Below, in pieces: positions 43,230 through 51,531 of a stretch of DNA of 55,689 nucleotides; positions within the stretch are counted from its first letter, which is position 1; each line of letters opens with the position of its first letter. Position numbers and translations under genes: made by a program. The stretch comes from JAGTQI01 sp038868115 (GTDB taxonomy: Archaea; Thermoproteota; Bathyarchaeia; Bathyarchaeales; Bathycorpusculaceae): contig JAWBXA010000008.1 of assembly GCA_038868115.1 (NCBI GenBank), positions 1 to 55,689 of the forward strand, in the 5' to 3' direction. The notes below the pieces were generated by a model. That model worked only from the letters and a program-made list of their open reading frames with translations. It was not told where the DNA came from and did not search any database.

Positions 43230-44495
43230 TCACTTTATCATTCCATATCCTATCAATCGCCATCTTCCGGCAATCTTTCTACTTATGGCAACCCGCGAAC
43301 CGGTAAGTGCGCACACAGGCCTCGTGAGCTTAAGCGTAGTCATCTCGCCCTTAACCGCCACAACCTTTCCAACAGTTATTGCAGCGCCCACATGAAGCAG
43401 TAACGTTTCATCCCTGCTTACGCTTTCCACCTTCGCCAGCTCCTTTGTCCCCACAGCCCTCTCGAGGATATACGTTTCCAAATTGAGCTCTGTGAGAACT
43501 TGTGGGAGCATTCCGGCTTTTCCAACAACGTTCCCAGTTAAACCATCAGCCTTAGAAAGCGAAGGATCCAGAAGGGTTCCAACGCCAACGAGGCCGCCAC
43601 AGTGGGCTTCCTTTAAATTTCTTCCACCAGCATGTAAGCTGGTGATTTCGCTGAAGAGAGGCTTGTAGACGGTTTTGCCCTCTTCCTCAACGCTTATTCC
43701 TGGGCGAAGCTCTATCTCCTCCTCAACGGCAAACTTTCCCTGCAAAATTGTTCCGCCTATAACTCCGCCCCTAAGCTTTTCTATTGGAGTGCCAGGCTTG
43801 TTCACATCAAAGGAGCGCACAACATACATTAAAGGCTGTTTTGTCTCGTCCCTTTTGGGTGTTGGTATAAACTCTTCCATGGCTTGGATTAAAGCGTCTA
43901 TGTTCACACCCCGTTGAGCTGAAACAGGAATTATCGGGGCGTTTTCGGCGACTGTTCCCTTAACAAAATTTTTAATTTCCTCATAACTTTTCCGAGCCCT
44001 TTCCTCGGTTACAATATCGATTTTGTTTTGCGCTATAATGATGTTCTTGATGCCGATAATTTCAGCTGCAGCCAAATGCTCTCTAGTTTGTGGCTGAGGG
44101 CAAGGTTCATCGGCGGCGATAACCAGTATCGCCCCATCCATTATTGCGGCTCCAGAAAGCATCGTAGCCATCAAAGCCTCATGTCCAGGCGCGTCGACAA
44201 AACTCACGGCTCTAATAAAAGTTGTTTCAGAACCGCAGTGGGGACAGACCTGCTCCTTTGAATAGTTTTTTGGCGGCTCACATTTTGGGCACCTGTAGAT
44301 TGGCATGTCTGCGTAGCCCAACTTTATTGTTATACCACGCTTGAGCTCTTCGCTGTGTCTGGCAGCCCAAATCCCGGTTAAAGCTTGCACCAAGGTTGTT
44401 TTTCCATGGTCAACATGCCCTATCGTGCCAATATTTACTTCCGGCTGCCGCGGCAAAGCAACAATCTTTCCTTCGCTCATTTCCCTTTCCTTCAC
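43230..44495 (-). CDS. eif2g: Translation initiation factor aIF2 gamma subunit
   Basis: The 421-residue GTPase carries initiator tRNA to the ribosome. It has GHVDHGKTTLVQALTG, DAPGHEALMATML, AQNKIDIV, a zinc knuckle (YRCPKCEPP, CPHCG), and two C-terminal beta-barrels. It is full length. Start MKEREMSEGK at 44495 or the ATG at 44480. It follows S6e by 62 nt. Confidence 0.97.
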   Translation of the reverse strand: MKEREMSEGKIVALPRQPEVNIGTIGHVDHGKTTLVQALTGIWAARHSEELKRGITIKLGYADMPIYRCPKCEPPKNYSKEQVCPHCGSETTFIRAVSFVDAPGHEALMATMLSGAAIMDGAILVIAADEPCPQPQTREHLAAAEIIGIKNIIIAQNKIDIVTEERARKSYEEIKNFVKGTVAENAPIIPVSAQRGVNIDALIQAMEEFIPTPKRDETKQPLMYVVRSFDVNKPGTPIEKLRGGVIGGTILQGKFAVEEEIELRPGISVEEEGKTVYKPLFSEITSLHAGGRNLKEAHCGGLVGVGTLLDPSLSKADGLTGNVVGKAGMLPQVLTELNLETYILERAVGTKELAKVESVSRDETLLLHVGAAITVGKVVAVKGEMTTLKLTRPVCALTGSRVAISRKIAGRWRLIGYGMIK

Positions 44496-44557
44496 AATAC
44501 AATTATTGAAGGATTTTACTTTGCAAGTTAATAAACATTGAGCACGTAATCCGCGTT

Positions 44558-44983
44558 TTAGGCTTTTTCTTCTGTTTTATGCTCTTCCTTGGTTGGCTGA
44601 GGCTTTTCCTTTGCCTCTCCAACCTTCTTACCCTTAGGCTTTTCAACAATCTTCATATTCACTTGAACAATTTCATCAGTGATAACGTTTCCGCGAACCC
44701 TTTTCCGTCTCCGCTCCCCCTCATTCTGCGGGTTAAAACCAGCCCCGCCGCTTAAAACGACACTTCTTCGTACTCCACCATGCACGTTAGGTCTCATAGG
44801 AAAACCATCCTTGTCCGAACCGCCAGTGATTTGAACCTTAAAACCTGATAAGCCGACAACTGATCCGTTTATTATGTCGCCTATCTTCTTCCCGATTAAC
44901 GGAATCGCTCGCGTTTCTTCCAACTCTACAGTCTTCGAAGTACCATCCTCGGGATCCGACACTATAACCTTAAATTTAGCCAT
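44558..44983 (-). CDS. rps6e: Ribosomal protein S6e
   Basis: The 141-residue protein matches archaeal S6e: MAKFKVIVSDPEDGTSKTVE, GLSGFKVQITGGSDKDGFPM and VHGGVRRSVVLSGG, with a lysine/glutamate-rich tail. It heads the minus-strand cluster that runs to S27ae. A small inverted repeat (TCTCC-GGAGA) lies just upstream near 44990-45006. Confidence 0.95.
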   Translation of the reverse strand: MAKFKVIVSDPEDGTSKTVELEETRAIPLIGKKIGDIINGSVVGLSGFKVQITGGSDKDGFPMRPNVHGGVRRSVVLSGGAGFNPQNEGERRRKRVRGNVITDEIVQVNMKIVEKPKGKKVGEAKEKPQPTKEEHKTEEKA

Positions 44984-45105
44984 CGGCGTCTCTCTCCGGC
45001 GGAGATTATGAAGTTAAATCTCTAATTATTAAGGGTTATGTGAAAACATCAACTGTGTATATGGCTTCTTAGTTTTACTAAAGCAAAAATTTTAATTTTG
45101 CAGTT

Positions 45106-46310
45106 ATGTTGTTCCCGTCTATGTGGCGTCTTGGTTTCCTGTTCCATGAAATGGCTTTCGGTCTGTTTTCAGTTTTCCTCCCCCTTTACATCATAAGCAT
45201 TGGCGGGTCGTTGCTTGACATAGGGGGGATGACTTTCGCCGCTTCACTAGCGTCTATTCCAGCCTTCTTCTTCTGGGTTACATGTGCGACAAATCACAAC
45301 GTTATAAACGCTACATCCTACTTTCGTTTTTATCCACCTCTGTTCTGTTATACCTTTTCTCTCTCAACCAATGTGAATGTGCTTATGGCTTTGTACGTAG
45401 TTATTTCGGTTTTCCACGCTGCACATGAACCTCCCAAAAATGTACTCATAGCCGAATTCTATACAAGAGAGGAATGGGAGAAAGCCTATGCCCTTTATGA
45501 AGGGTTCACTGAAATAGGTTGGCTAACCGGACTATGCACGGGAATTTTCATATTCTCCTCAGCAAATTTTGATGCAAAGACAACATTGCTGATTTGTAGC
45601 GGCTCAAACTTTTTGGCCTTCGTGCTCTCTCTGTTTTTGGTCGCCGACCCGATCATAGTTTTTGAGAGAGGTTTAGTAAACATAGAAAAGGGCGTTGGTT
45701 TCGTGCATAAAGGTGCAACTTTGGCCTCAAAAATTTTGGAAGGCTTGCCCACTCATACACGTCTTAAAATGGAGAATGTTTACGCTTTTTGCCCGGGGGG
45801 TTGACACTTTTCTCTTTTGCTACAAACATTCTACTTACACCTCTGCCAGTCTTCTTCTCCAAAAACTTAAACTTGCCAACATGCATGGTTTACGCCGTAT
45901 ATGTTTCAAACTCAGCGGCAAGCGCCATTGGCTATTTCTTCGCAAGCAACAGACTCGAACGACATGAGGAGAGGGAACGCTTGCAAATGATAGTTTTGAT
46001 GAGAAGTCTCTTCTCTCTTCTCTTCGCGGGTTTTACCGCTTTAAGCTTTGGCACAGCAATTTTTGCTACATTAATCCTAACGTTAATGGGTTTCGCCTAC
46101 GCTTTATACCATGTTGCGGTGCTCTCTCTGTCAATGGAGCTTATACCCGCTGGAAAGGCAGGCATCTTTGACGTCCTTATAAGTTCAGGTAGCGCCATAG
46201 GCGCCTTCATAGGTCCGTTTATTGCCCAAACATGGGGTTTCACTTATGCATTCTTATTTGCGGGAATGGCTTTTCTTCTCGCGTATGCATCTTTTAAGTT
46301 GCACTCCTGA
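45106..46310 (+). pseudogene. MFS transporter interrupted by a single-base frameshift
   Basis: Two frames together encode a protein of about 400 residues with roughly twelve hydrophobic helices, typical of major-facilitator transporters. Frame 1 (45106-45804) starts WRLGFLFHEMAFGLFSVFLPLYI; frame 2 continues GLTLFSFATNILLTPLPVFF to 46310. They meet at a run of six G at about 45795-45800. One extra G would join them into CPGGLTLF. The change could be a real mutation or a homopolymer error. The substrate is unknown. The gene converges with Fae-Hps 15 nt away. Confidence 0.8.
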
Positions 46311-46325
46311 AGCAAAAGATATCGA

Positions 46326-47783
46326 TTACTCTACGTGGACTCTGTAGACGTCTATGTCTTCCCTCATTTCTGGTGTTAACTCTAGGAACTCCCTTACAGA
46401 CCTTTCAATATCTCTTGATTGTGTCACATAGCGTCCAACAACAACTATGTCGGCGCCCTTCTCTAACGCCTCTTTCGCGGTTTCTGGGATTATCCCACCA
46501 GCCACGGCAATAAGGAACTTCTTATCCTTGAAGGTTTGCCTAAGTTCTAGAATAAGCTCCAGTCCAATGGTTCTGCCGGTCTCCTCATCTATTCCTCTAT
46601 GAATAACAACAATGTCTGGAAGGTCTCTGAGAGTTTTAAGCTTCTTTATCGGGTCTTCAACGTTAAGCATATCAATAGCCGCATAAATCCCAAGCCTTTT
46701 CGCCTCATAAATGAAGGCGTCTAGGGTTTCGGTGGGTGCCAAACCCGCCGCTATAACGCCGTCAGCTGTCTCCTCGTATGCGATGTCTACCTCCACTTTC
46801 CCAACGTCGAGTGTCTTCAAATCCGCCATGAAGAATATGTCTTTGGCAACCTCCCTGAGTTCGCTTATCACTTTGGTGCCGTAACGCTTTATAAGTGGTG
46901 TGCCAGCCTCCAGAATTATTCTGTCGCTTCTTGGAATTTGCATGATAATCTTCTTAGTTCGCTCTAGGTCGGGTATATCGAGGGAAATCTGCAGGTACGG
47001 CGGTCTCCAAAGGCGGGGCACTCTGTAACCCAGCATTGGATGTTTAGCCCTATCCTTGTCGTAGAAGACCTTCTCGAGCGATGGATACCTCGCCATAGCC
47101 CTCTTTAAAGCCAACTTTGTTGCGCTATAATTGTAATGGTATATTTTTCGGTAGTCATTAGCCTTCGGATGGACAAAAACGCTGCAAACGACAACCCAGT
47201 CGTCAACCTTATCTTTTGGAATTATACCTTCCTCAACGGCATCAGCAATAGCCTTAGCAACAGCCGCCTGAGCTGGACCAAAAACCTTGCTAGCATCCTC
47301 AAGATTCTTTATCGTCACTTTGGGCACAAGCAAAGTGTGTGGTTTAGGCGGAAGATTGGGCCTAATAACAGCTAAAAGTGGCGTGTGCCCCATAGAAAGA
47401 TGTGTCAGGCCATTTGCAAAGGCCTCGCCAACAGGGCCATCCTTGTCGCCAATTAATAGGTCTATATGAGCAACTTCGTTTCCTTCTCCGACAAGAGCCT
47501 CTCCGATAAGATAAGTGTAGCCTTTAAAAGGTTGCGAAACACCCGACACCTCAGCAGCAGAAATGCCTGCAGCGACATCATCAAAATCGACATTAAACTC
47601 CCTAAGCCAAGAATAAAGAGTATCCCTATGAATCCCCAAAATTTTAGCCGTTCCAGAAACGGTCGGCTTTGCAGGCTTACCCGACAAAAGAGTGCGCGCT
47701 TCCACCTCTTTCCTAGCGGCATTCGTCAAAATTCTGATGAACTCTTCACGAGTATCAGGCTTCTTAAAGTCCCTTTCCGACAT
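46326..47783 (-). CDS. fae-hps: HTH-Fae-Hps fusion: formaldehyde-activating enzyme and 3-hexulose-6-phosphate synthase with N-terminal Fis-like HTH
   Basis: The 485-residue protein has three parts. Residues 1-75 hold a Fis-like helix-turn-helix (TVSGTAKILGIHRDTLYSWLREF). Residues about 82-245 are Fae, with the catalytic His106 in GEGNEVAHIDLLIG; Fae condenses formaldehyde with a tetrahydropterin. Residues about 262-485 are Hps (LEAGTPLIKRYG, FMADLKTLDVGKVEVD, VAGGIIPETA), which interconverts ribulose-5-phosphate plus formaldehyde and hexulose-6-phosphate. Archaeal Fae-Hps fusions are known and serve pentose supply. I know of no HTH on them. TGTCG motifs cover its promoter, suggesting self-regulation. 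Confidence 0.9.
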   Translation of the reverse strand: MSERDFKKPDTREEFIRILTNAARKEVEARTLLSGKPAKPTVSGTAKILGIHRDTLYSWLREFNVDFDDVAAGISAAEVSGVSQPFKGYTYLIGEALVGEGNEVAHIDLLIGDKDGPVGEAFANGLTHLSMGHTPLLAVIRPNLPPKPHTLLVPKVTIKNLEDASKVFGPAQAAVAKAIADAVEEGIIPKDKVDDWVVVCSVFVHPKANDYRKIYHYNYSATKLALKRAMARYPSLEKVFYDKDRAKHPMLGYRVPRLWRPPYLQISLDIPDLERTKKIIMQIPRSDRIILEAGTPLIKRYGTKVISELREVAKDIFFMADLKTLDVGKVEVDIAYEETADGVIAAGLAPTETLDAFIYEAKRLGIYAAIDMLNVEDPIKKLKTLRDLPDIVVIHRGIDEETGRTIGLELILELRQTFKDKKFLIAVAGGIIPETAKEALEKGADIVVVGRYVTQSRDIERSVREFLELTPEMREDIDVYRVHVE

Positions 47784-47809
47784 TTATCACTATCCCCAGA
47801 GAATATTTC

Positions 47810-47917
47810 TGTCGAAGGATTATTTAAATCTGTCGGATTATATGTCGATTTAAGATTGTTCTTGTAGATCATTTTTTGAATAATGTCGGATATTATCGAC
47901 TTGTATTAGAAATGTCG
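47810..47917 (-). promoter_or_regulatory. TGTCG motif array over the HTH-Fae-Hps promoter
   Basis: On the plus strand TGTCG occurs at 47810, 47831, 47843, 47884 and 47913; at 47831 and 47884 it extends to TGTCGGAT. A TATA-like ATTTAAAT at about 47822-47829 lies between the first two copies, about 40 nt from the start codon. The first two copies are 21 bases apart, two helical turns. This fits operator sites for a repressor, possibly the encoded HTH domain. Confidence 0.5.
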
Positions 47918-47919
47918 CA

Positions 47920-47997
47920 TGGTGCTCCGGCCGGGATTTGAACCCGGGTCCGCGGCTCGAGAGGCCGCTATACTTGACCGGACTATACTACCGGAGC
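47920..47997 (-). tRNA. tRNA-Glu (anticodon CTC), CCA encoded
   Basis: A complete cloverleaf reads on the minus strand. The acceptor stem GCTCCGG/CCGGAGC has 7 pairs, the anticodon arm is GCGGC-CTCTCGA-GCCGC with anticodon CTC, and the T arm has GGGTTCAAATCCC. The discriminator A and CCA are encoded at 47923-47920. There is no intron. Confidence 0.95.
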
Positions 47998-48526
47998 CTT
48001 TAGTCAGATAATATTTCGTGTGGCTGTATTAATTTGCTTTCCTCTTATCCTTTTCTTCTTTTTCTCTTAGTTTTAGTTCTTCGATTGTGTGTGCTTTTTG
48101 GAGTTGTTCATGTACCATGCTCTTTCCTTGGCGTAGTGGATGCTTAGGACTATGCCTAAAATTAGGAGGACTAAGCCTGCTAGTGTTAGGGTTAAGCCTA
48201 AAAGGCTGTAGGGGTGTGATGTCAGATGGTATGGTATTATTAGGAACCATTCTGGATTTTCTACTGTTATGACTGTTTCTAGGAGGCCTCCGATAAAGAA
48301 TATTGAGCCTACTATTAGTTATTAGTATCCTATTGTTTCATTGTGTCTTGATTCTTCGGCCTTTTAATGAAGGTATTCGCTAAAAAACATTTAATTCACG
48401 ATTTGTGGCGTGAGGTGAATAGCTATAAATGTTATTTTGGATTCCGGATTCTTGCTGGTTCATGGCTTAGAAAAGCCTATATGCACAGTTACTGTTTAGT
48501 CGTTTGCACATGGCTAAAGTGGTTTG
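47998..48526. other. 530-nt region without an intact gene
   Basis: It holds the decayed two-helix membrane protein (48029-48360), then about 165 nt of AT-rich sequence with a TATA-like CCTATATG near 48476, probably the promoter of the zinc-finger gene at 48527. Confidence 0.5.
48029..48360 (-). pseudogene. Decayed small membrane protein (two hydrophobic helices)
   Basis: One minus-strand frame reads EESRHNETIGY, two adjacent stops (TAATAA), then LIVGSIFFIGGLLETVITV, PEWFLIIPYHLTSHPYS and LLGLTLTLAGLVLLILGIVL. The charged tail (EQLQKAHTIEELKLREKEEK) continues in another frame to 48029. There is no usable start codon. The parts look like one two-helix protein with a cytosolic coiled tail broken by stops and a frameshift. 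The family is not recognised. Confidence 0.45.
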
Positions 48527-49144
48527 ATGCCCCTTAAAGACGAGTGCCAACTTTGCGGAAGAGTTCTTCCCTACAATTATCTTAGGCGGTGTTGGAGATG
48601 CGGCAAGCTCTTCTGCGTAGACTGTATGGTTCCAGAAGTATCAACCGGAGACGTTTCAAGACTGCTTTGCCTTAACTGTGCGAGGAAGATTGTTTCTCCA
48701 AAGTCTAAAGCCAAATATGAGCCTCTTAAGGGTTATTTGAAGTTTAGGGCAGTTTTCACGGATTCTGTTAAGCTGTCTTTTGCCCAAATAGACGGAATTA
48801 TTGGAGATAACCTCCCGATGGAGGCTTACCGCTCTAAAGAATGGTGGGCAAATTCGCCTGACACTGTGCATGCGCGAGCTTGGCTCGACGCTGGATGGGA
48901 AACCAGCGAAGTAAACTTGAAAGAGGGTTATGTAATCTTTCGAAAAGTGAAGAAAATTCAAGGCATGGCTCTTTCAAAGAAGAGGGAGGCTGAAGAGCCT
49001 AAAAGGCCGTTTACGCCACCCCCCTCAAGGATTATGCGTCGCAAAAAGCCTTCAAAAACAAAGATTGCAAGGCTTTGCGCTAGGCTTAAAAACTTGGAGA
49101 GGCAGAAGGCTGTTCCCAAAAAGCTTAGAGGCAGTTTCAAATAG
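48527..49144 (+). CDS. Zinc-finger protein with a DUF7662-like domain
   Basis: The 205-residue protein has an N-terminal treble-clef type zinc finger with eight cysteines (CQLCG, CWRCG, FCVDC, CLNC; residues about 7-53). Then comes a segment resembling DUF7662 (YRSKEWWANSPDTVHARAWLDAGWETSEVN and a final VIFRKV), seen in proteins linked to nucleic acids. The C-terminal 50 residues are strongly basic, with repeated RRKKPSKTK. An RNA- or DNA-binding role is likely but unproven. Confidence 0.65.
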   Translation: MPLKDECQLCGRVLPYNYLRRCWRCGKLFCVDCMVPEVSTGDVSRLLCLNCARKIVSPKSKAKYEPLKGYLKFRAVFTDSVKLSFAQIDGIIGDNLPMEAYRSKEWWANSPDTVHARAWLDAGWETSEVNLKEGYVIFRKVKKIQGMALSKKREAEEPKRPFTPPPSRIMRRKKPSKTKIARLCARLKNLERQKAVPKKLRGSFK

Positions 49145-49198
49145 AAAACTGGGTGAAGAATTTTTATCTATCCGTTTTGAATTTAGAAAGAGTGTTGT

Positions 49199-49309
49199 GC
49201 GGCCGTCGTCTAGTCTGGTTAGGACACAGACGCTGTTAAATGGAGCTTTACAGTGGGTGGAGGCCTTCCAAGCCTGCGATCCCGGGTTCGAATCCCGGCG
49301 GCCGCACCA
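49199..49309 (+). tRNA. tRNA-Gly (anticodon TCC) with a 33-nt intron at position 29/30
   Basis: Removing 49230-49262 gives a perfect tRNA. The acceptor stem is GCGGCCG/CGGCCGC, the anticodon arm CAGGC-CTTCCAA-GCCTG with anticodon TCC, and the T arm CCGGG-TTCGAAT-CCCGG. The discriminator A and CCA are encoded to 49309. The intron interrupts the 5' side of the anticodon stem; a repeated AG lets the cut shift by up to two bases. The usual archaeal site is 37/38, so this one is non-canonical. The intron contains a hairpin (CTGTTAAA/TTTACAG). Confidence 0.9.
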
Positions 49310-49327
49310 TAAAAAAGATGGTTAAAC

Positions 49328-49573
49328 ATGAGCGAATACCGCGTACAGAAATGTCCTCTCTGCAATGTTGAGCTGCAGTTTGCGCAGAAGGTGCCTTTCC
49401 GGATTAAGGGTACATCCGGTGTGTGGAAACTTTTTTTCGGGGAACTAGCCGAGCTTGGTGAAGAGTTATTGTCCTTTGAGCTTTATGTGTGCCCGAAATG
49501 CGGAGAAGTTAGGTTTTTCGCGGATGAAAAATCAAAGCAGTCTTTGTTAAGGCTAGCGCCTAAACCATCCTGA
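49328..49573 (+). CDS. Small zinc-ribbon protein
   Basis: The 81-residue protein has two cysteine pairs, CPLC near residue 9 and CPKCGEVRFF near residue 57, spaced as a zinc ribbon with an intervening FRIKGTSGVWKLFFGELAELGEE segment. It resembles small archaeal zinc-ribbon proteins of unknown role. It lies between two intron-bearing tRNA genes. Confidence 0.65.
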   Translation: MSEYRVQKCPLCNVELQFAQKVPFRIKGTSGVWKLFFGELAELGEELLSFELYVCPKCGEVRFFADEKSKQSLLRLAPKPS

Positions 49574-49628
49574 AAATCGTCCATACCGTGGAGCTAGCAA
49601 TCATGGGAAAGGCTAGTTTGCAGAATTT

Positions 49629-49738
49629 TGGCGGGCCCGCGGGGATTTGAACCCCGGTTCTCCGGCTCCGGAGGCTTACGCATATGCATGCTTGTGCGTG
49701 CACGTTCGGCGCCTTAATCCATGCTGGGCTACGGGCCC
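49629..49738 (-). tRNA. tRNA-Arg (anticodon CCG) with a 31-nt intron at position 29/30
   Basis: On the minus strand, removing 49676-49706 gives a good tRNA. The acceptor stem is GGGCCCG/CGGGCCC, the anticodon arm CCGGC-CTCCGGA-GCCGG with anticodon CCG, and the T arm CGGGG-TTCAAAT-CCCCG. The discriminator G and CCA are encoded at 49632-49629. The intron lies on the 5' side of the anticodon stem, at the same position as in the nearby tRNA-Gly. It contains ACGCA/TGCGT pairing. Confidence 0.9.
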
Positions 49739-49784
49739 TTCAAGGGATAAGTTGACACTTGTTAGAATTATCTGTTATTGTCTG

Positions 49785-50306
49785 CTAGATTTCTATTAGT
49801 TCTTCGTTTATCCACCATGCCTTTTTCTTTCCACTTTTCTCTCCTGGGTAATATTCGATTATGGGTTTGCCCAGCTGCTTTTTTGAGGCTTTTTCTATTC
49901 TTCTTAGACGGTTTAGGATTAGCCACCTGTTTGTTTTTGTGTATTCGGCTAGTTCTGGTGTTGTTGCGCCCTTATAGTGTATGAGGTAGTCGATTATTTT
50001 GTGGTCTAGTTCGTCTATGCAGAAGGTGTGTGGGTTTGTTTTGCCTCTCTCGTAGGTTAGCAGTTCCAAGTCTGCAAGATACTTCCTTATCTGGGAGAAT
50101 TCAGCTTCAAGCTTTTCTAGTCGCTTCTCTAATTCGAGGATTTTGTCGGGTTTGGGTGTTTTTTGAAGTTTTTCTATTATGGCGTCTCTTATGAAGTTGC
50201 TTCTTTCGCCTTCCGGAACGCGTAAAAGAAGCTCCTTGTAAACTTCGTCTGGTATCTTTACTGAGATTACTCTTAACTCGCTCATAGGCTTGCCTCGACC
50301 TTTCAT
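49785..50306 (-). CDS. Two-domain DNA-binding regulator: ribbon-helix-helix, coiled coil, winged helix
   Basis: The 173-residue protein starts with a ribbon-helix-helix (RVISVKIPDEVYKELLLRVPEGERSNFIRDAIIEKL). A coiled coil follows (ILELEKRLEKLEAEFSQIRKYLADLELL), then a C-terminal winged helix (LDHKIIDYLIHYKGATTPELAEYTKTNRWLILNRL). The two DNA-binding modules on one chain could bridge sites. It is divergent from the FBP aldolase/phosphatase gene across a short promoter. The start is 50306 or the ATG at 50285 (MSELRV). Confidence 0.75.
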   Translation of the reverse strand: MKGRGKPMSELRVISVKIPDEVYKELLLRVPEGERSNFIRDAIIEKLQKTPKPDKILELEKRLEKLEAEFSQIRKYLADLELLTYERGKTNPHTFCIDELDHKIIDYLIHYKGATTPELAEYTKTNRWLILNRLRRIEKASKKQLGKPIIEYYPGEKSGKKKAWWINEELIEI

Positions 50307-50335
50307 GTTGGCTGTTTCCTATTTCTTTCGGAAAA

Positions 50336-50345
50336 CTTTTAAAAG
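50336..50345. promoter_or_regulatory. Palindromic TATA element between the regulator and FBPA gene
   Basis: CTTTTAAAAG is a perfect 10-base palindrome that can serve as a TATA box in both directions. It lies 47 nt before the FBPA ATG and 30 nt before the regulator's first start. Confidence 0.4.
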
Positions 50346-50391
50346 CTAGAGGATGAACTCTAAACCGAGTTCCTATCCAAAGTGGTATGTC

Positions 50392-51513
50392 ATGTCTAGA
50401 AAAACCACAATTTCCCTTATAAAATGTGATGTTGGCTCCTTGGCGGGACACCATTTTGTCCCAAAACCCCTACTAAACATTGGAGAAAAAAAATTGAAAA
50501 AAGCCAAAGAAGAGGGCCTAATCAACAGTTACTACGTTTTTAACGTTGGTGATGATATGGAACTTTTAATGGTGCATGAGCGAGGCGAATCCAATCCTGA
50601 AATTCATGAGCTTGTATGGAACACTTTCCAGGAGGCTGCCAACAAAGCCTTGGAACTGAAGCTTTATGGCGCTGGACAAGACTTGCTGAAGAACGCCTTC
50701 AGCGGGACGGTCCGTGGACTTGGCCCTGGGGTGGCTGAAATGGAGATTGAGGAGCGGAAATCTGAACCAATAGTTGTTTTTGCAGCTGATAAGACCTCAG
50801 CTGGAAGCTTCAATCTGCCCCTTTTCAGGATTTTTGCTGATCCTATGAATACTGCTGGGCTTGTAATAGATCCAAACATGGCTGGCGGCTTCAAGTTCGA
50901 GGTTGTTGACGTCCAAGAGGGCAAGAAGGCTGTGCTTGAATGTCCAGAGGAAATGTATGAGCTTGTCGCCCTAATTGGGACTGTTGAGCGTTACATAGTT
51001 TCGCGGGTTTGGCGTCGCAGAGACGATTTAATATGTGCTTCTGGCAGTGTGATGAAGCTTTCTCTGATCGCTGGAAAATATGTTGGAAAAGATGATCCTG
51101 TGATGATTGTGCGAACACAGCACGGTCTACCAGCCGTTGGAGAGGTTCTAGCGCCTTTCATGCACAGTTATTTGGTGGCTGGTTGGATGAGGGGAAGCCA
51201 CTGGGGGCCGTTAATGCCTGTCGGTTTGAAGGATGCTCGGTGCACGCTTTTTGATGGTCCACCACGGATGGTGGCTTTAGGCTTTCAAGTTGCAGACGGT
51301 GCAATAGCATGCGACGATGATGGCGAGCCAATGATAACAGACTTTTTCGCTGACCCGGCATTTGCCCTTGCAAGAAAGGAGGCGTTGAAGTATGCCACCA
51401 TGCTTCGGCGTATGGGTGAGTTTGAACCAGCCCGCCTAAACGCCGTGTCTATGGAGTATACGACGTTGCCGCAGATAATTGAGAAGTTGAAGGAGAGGTT
51501 TACGCCAATCTAG
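50392..51513 (+). CDS. fbp: Bifunctional fructose-1,6-bisphosphate aldolase/phosphatase
   Basis: The 373-residue enzyme carries out the last two steps of archaeal gluconeogenesis, joining triose phosphates and dephosphorylating the product. It starts TTISLIKCDVGSLAGHH, with the metal-binding DVGS. It contains GDDMELLM, FAADKTSAGSFNLPLFRIFADPMNTAGL, the conserved GWMRGSHWGPLMPVG and the Lys/Tyr-containing C-terminal regions. ATG 50392 is preferred over 50353, which is too close to the TATA box. It is flanked by two regulators. Confidence 0.95.
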   Translation: MSRKTTISLIKCDVGSLAGHHFVPKPLLNIGEKKLKKAKEEGLINSYYVFNVGDDMELLMVHERGESNPEIHELVWNTFQEAANKALELKLYGAGQDLLKNAFSGTVRGLGPGVAEMEIEERKSEPIVVFAADKTSAGSFNLPLFRIFADPMNTAGLVIDPNMAGGFKFEVVDVQEGKKAVLECPEEMYELVALIGTVERYIVSRVWRRRDDLICASGSVMKLSLIAGKYVGKDDPVMIVRTQHGLPAVGEVLAPFMHSYLVAGWMRGSHWGPLMPVGLKDARCTLFDGPPRMVALGFQVADGAIACDDDGEPMITDFFADPAFALARKEALKYATMLRRMGEFEPARLNAVSMEYTTLPQIIEKLKERFTPI

Positions 51514-51531
51514 GGCGCAGTTACTATTTCA

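Noticed and set aside
47810..47917. TGTCG repeats as a CRISPR array
   Set aside because: The repeat unit is only 5-8 bases with irregular spacing and no cas genes nearby.
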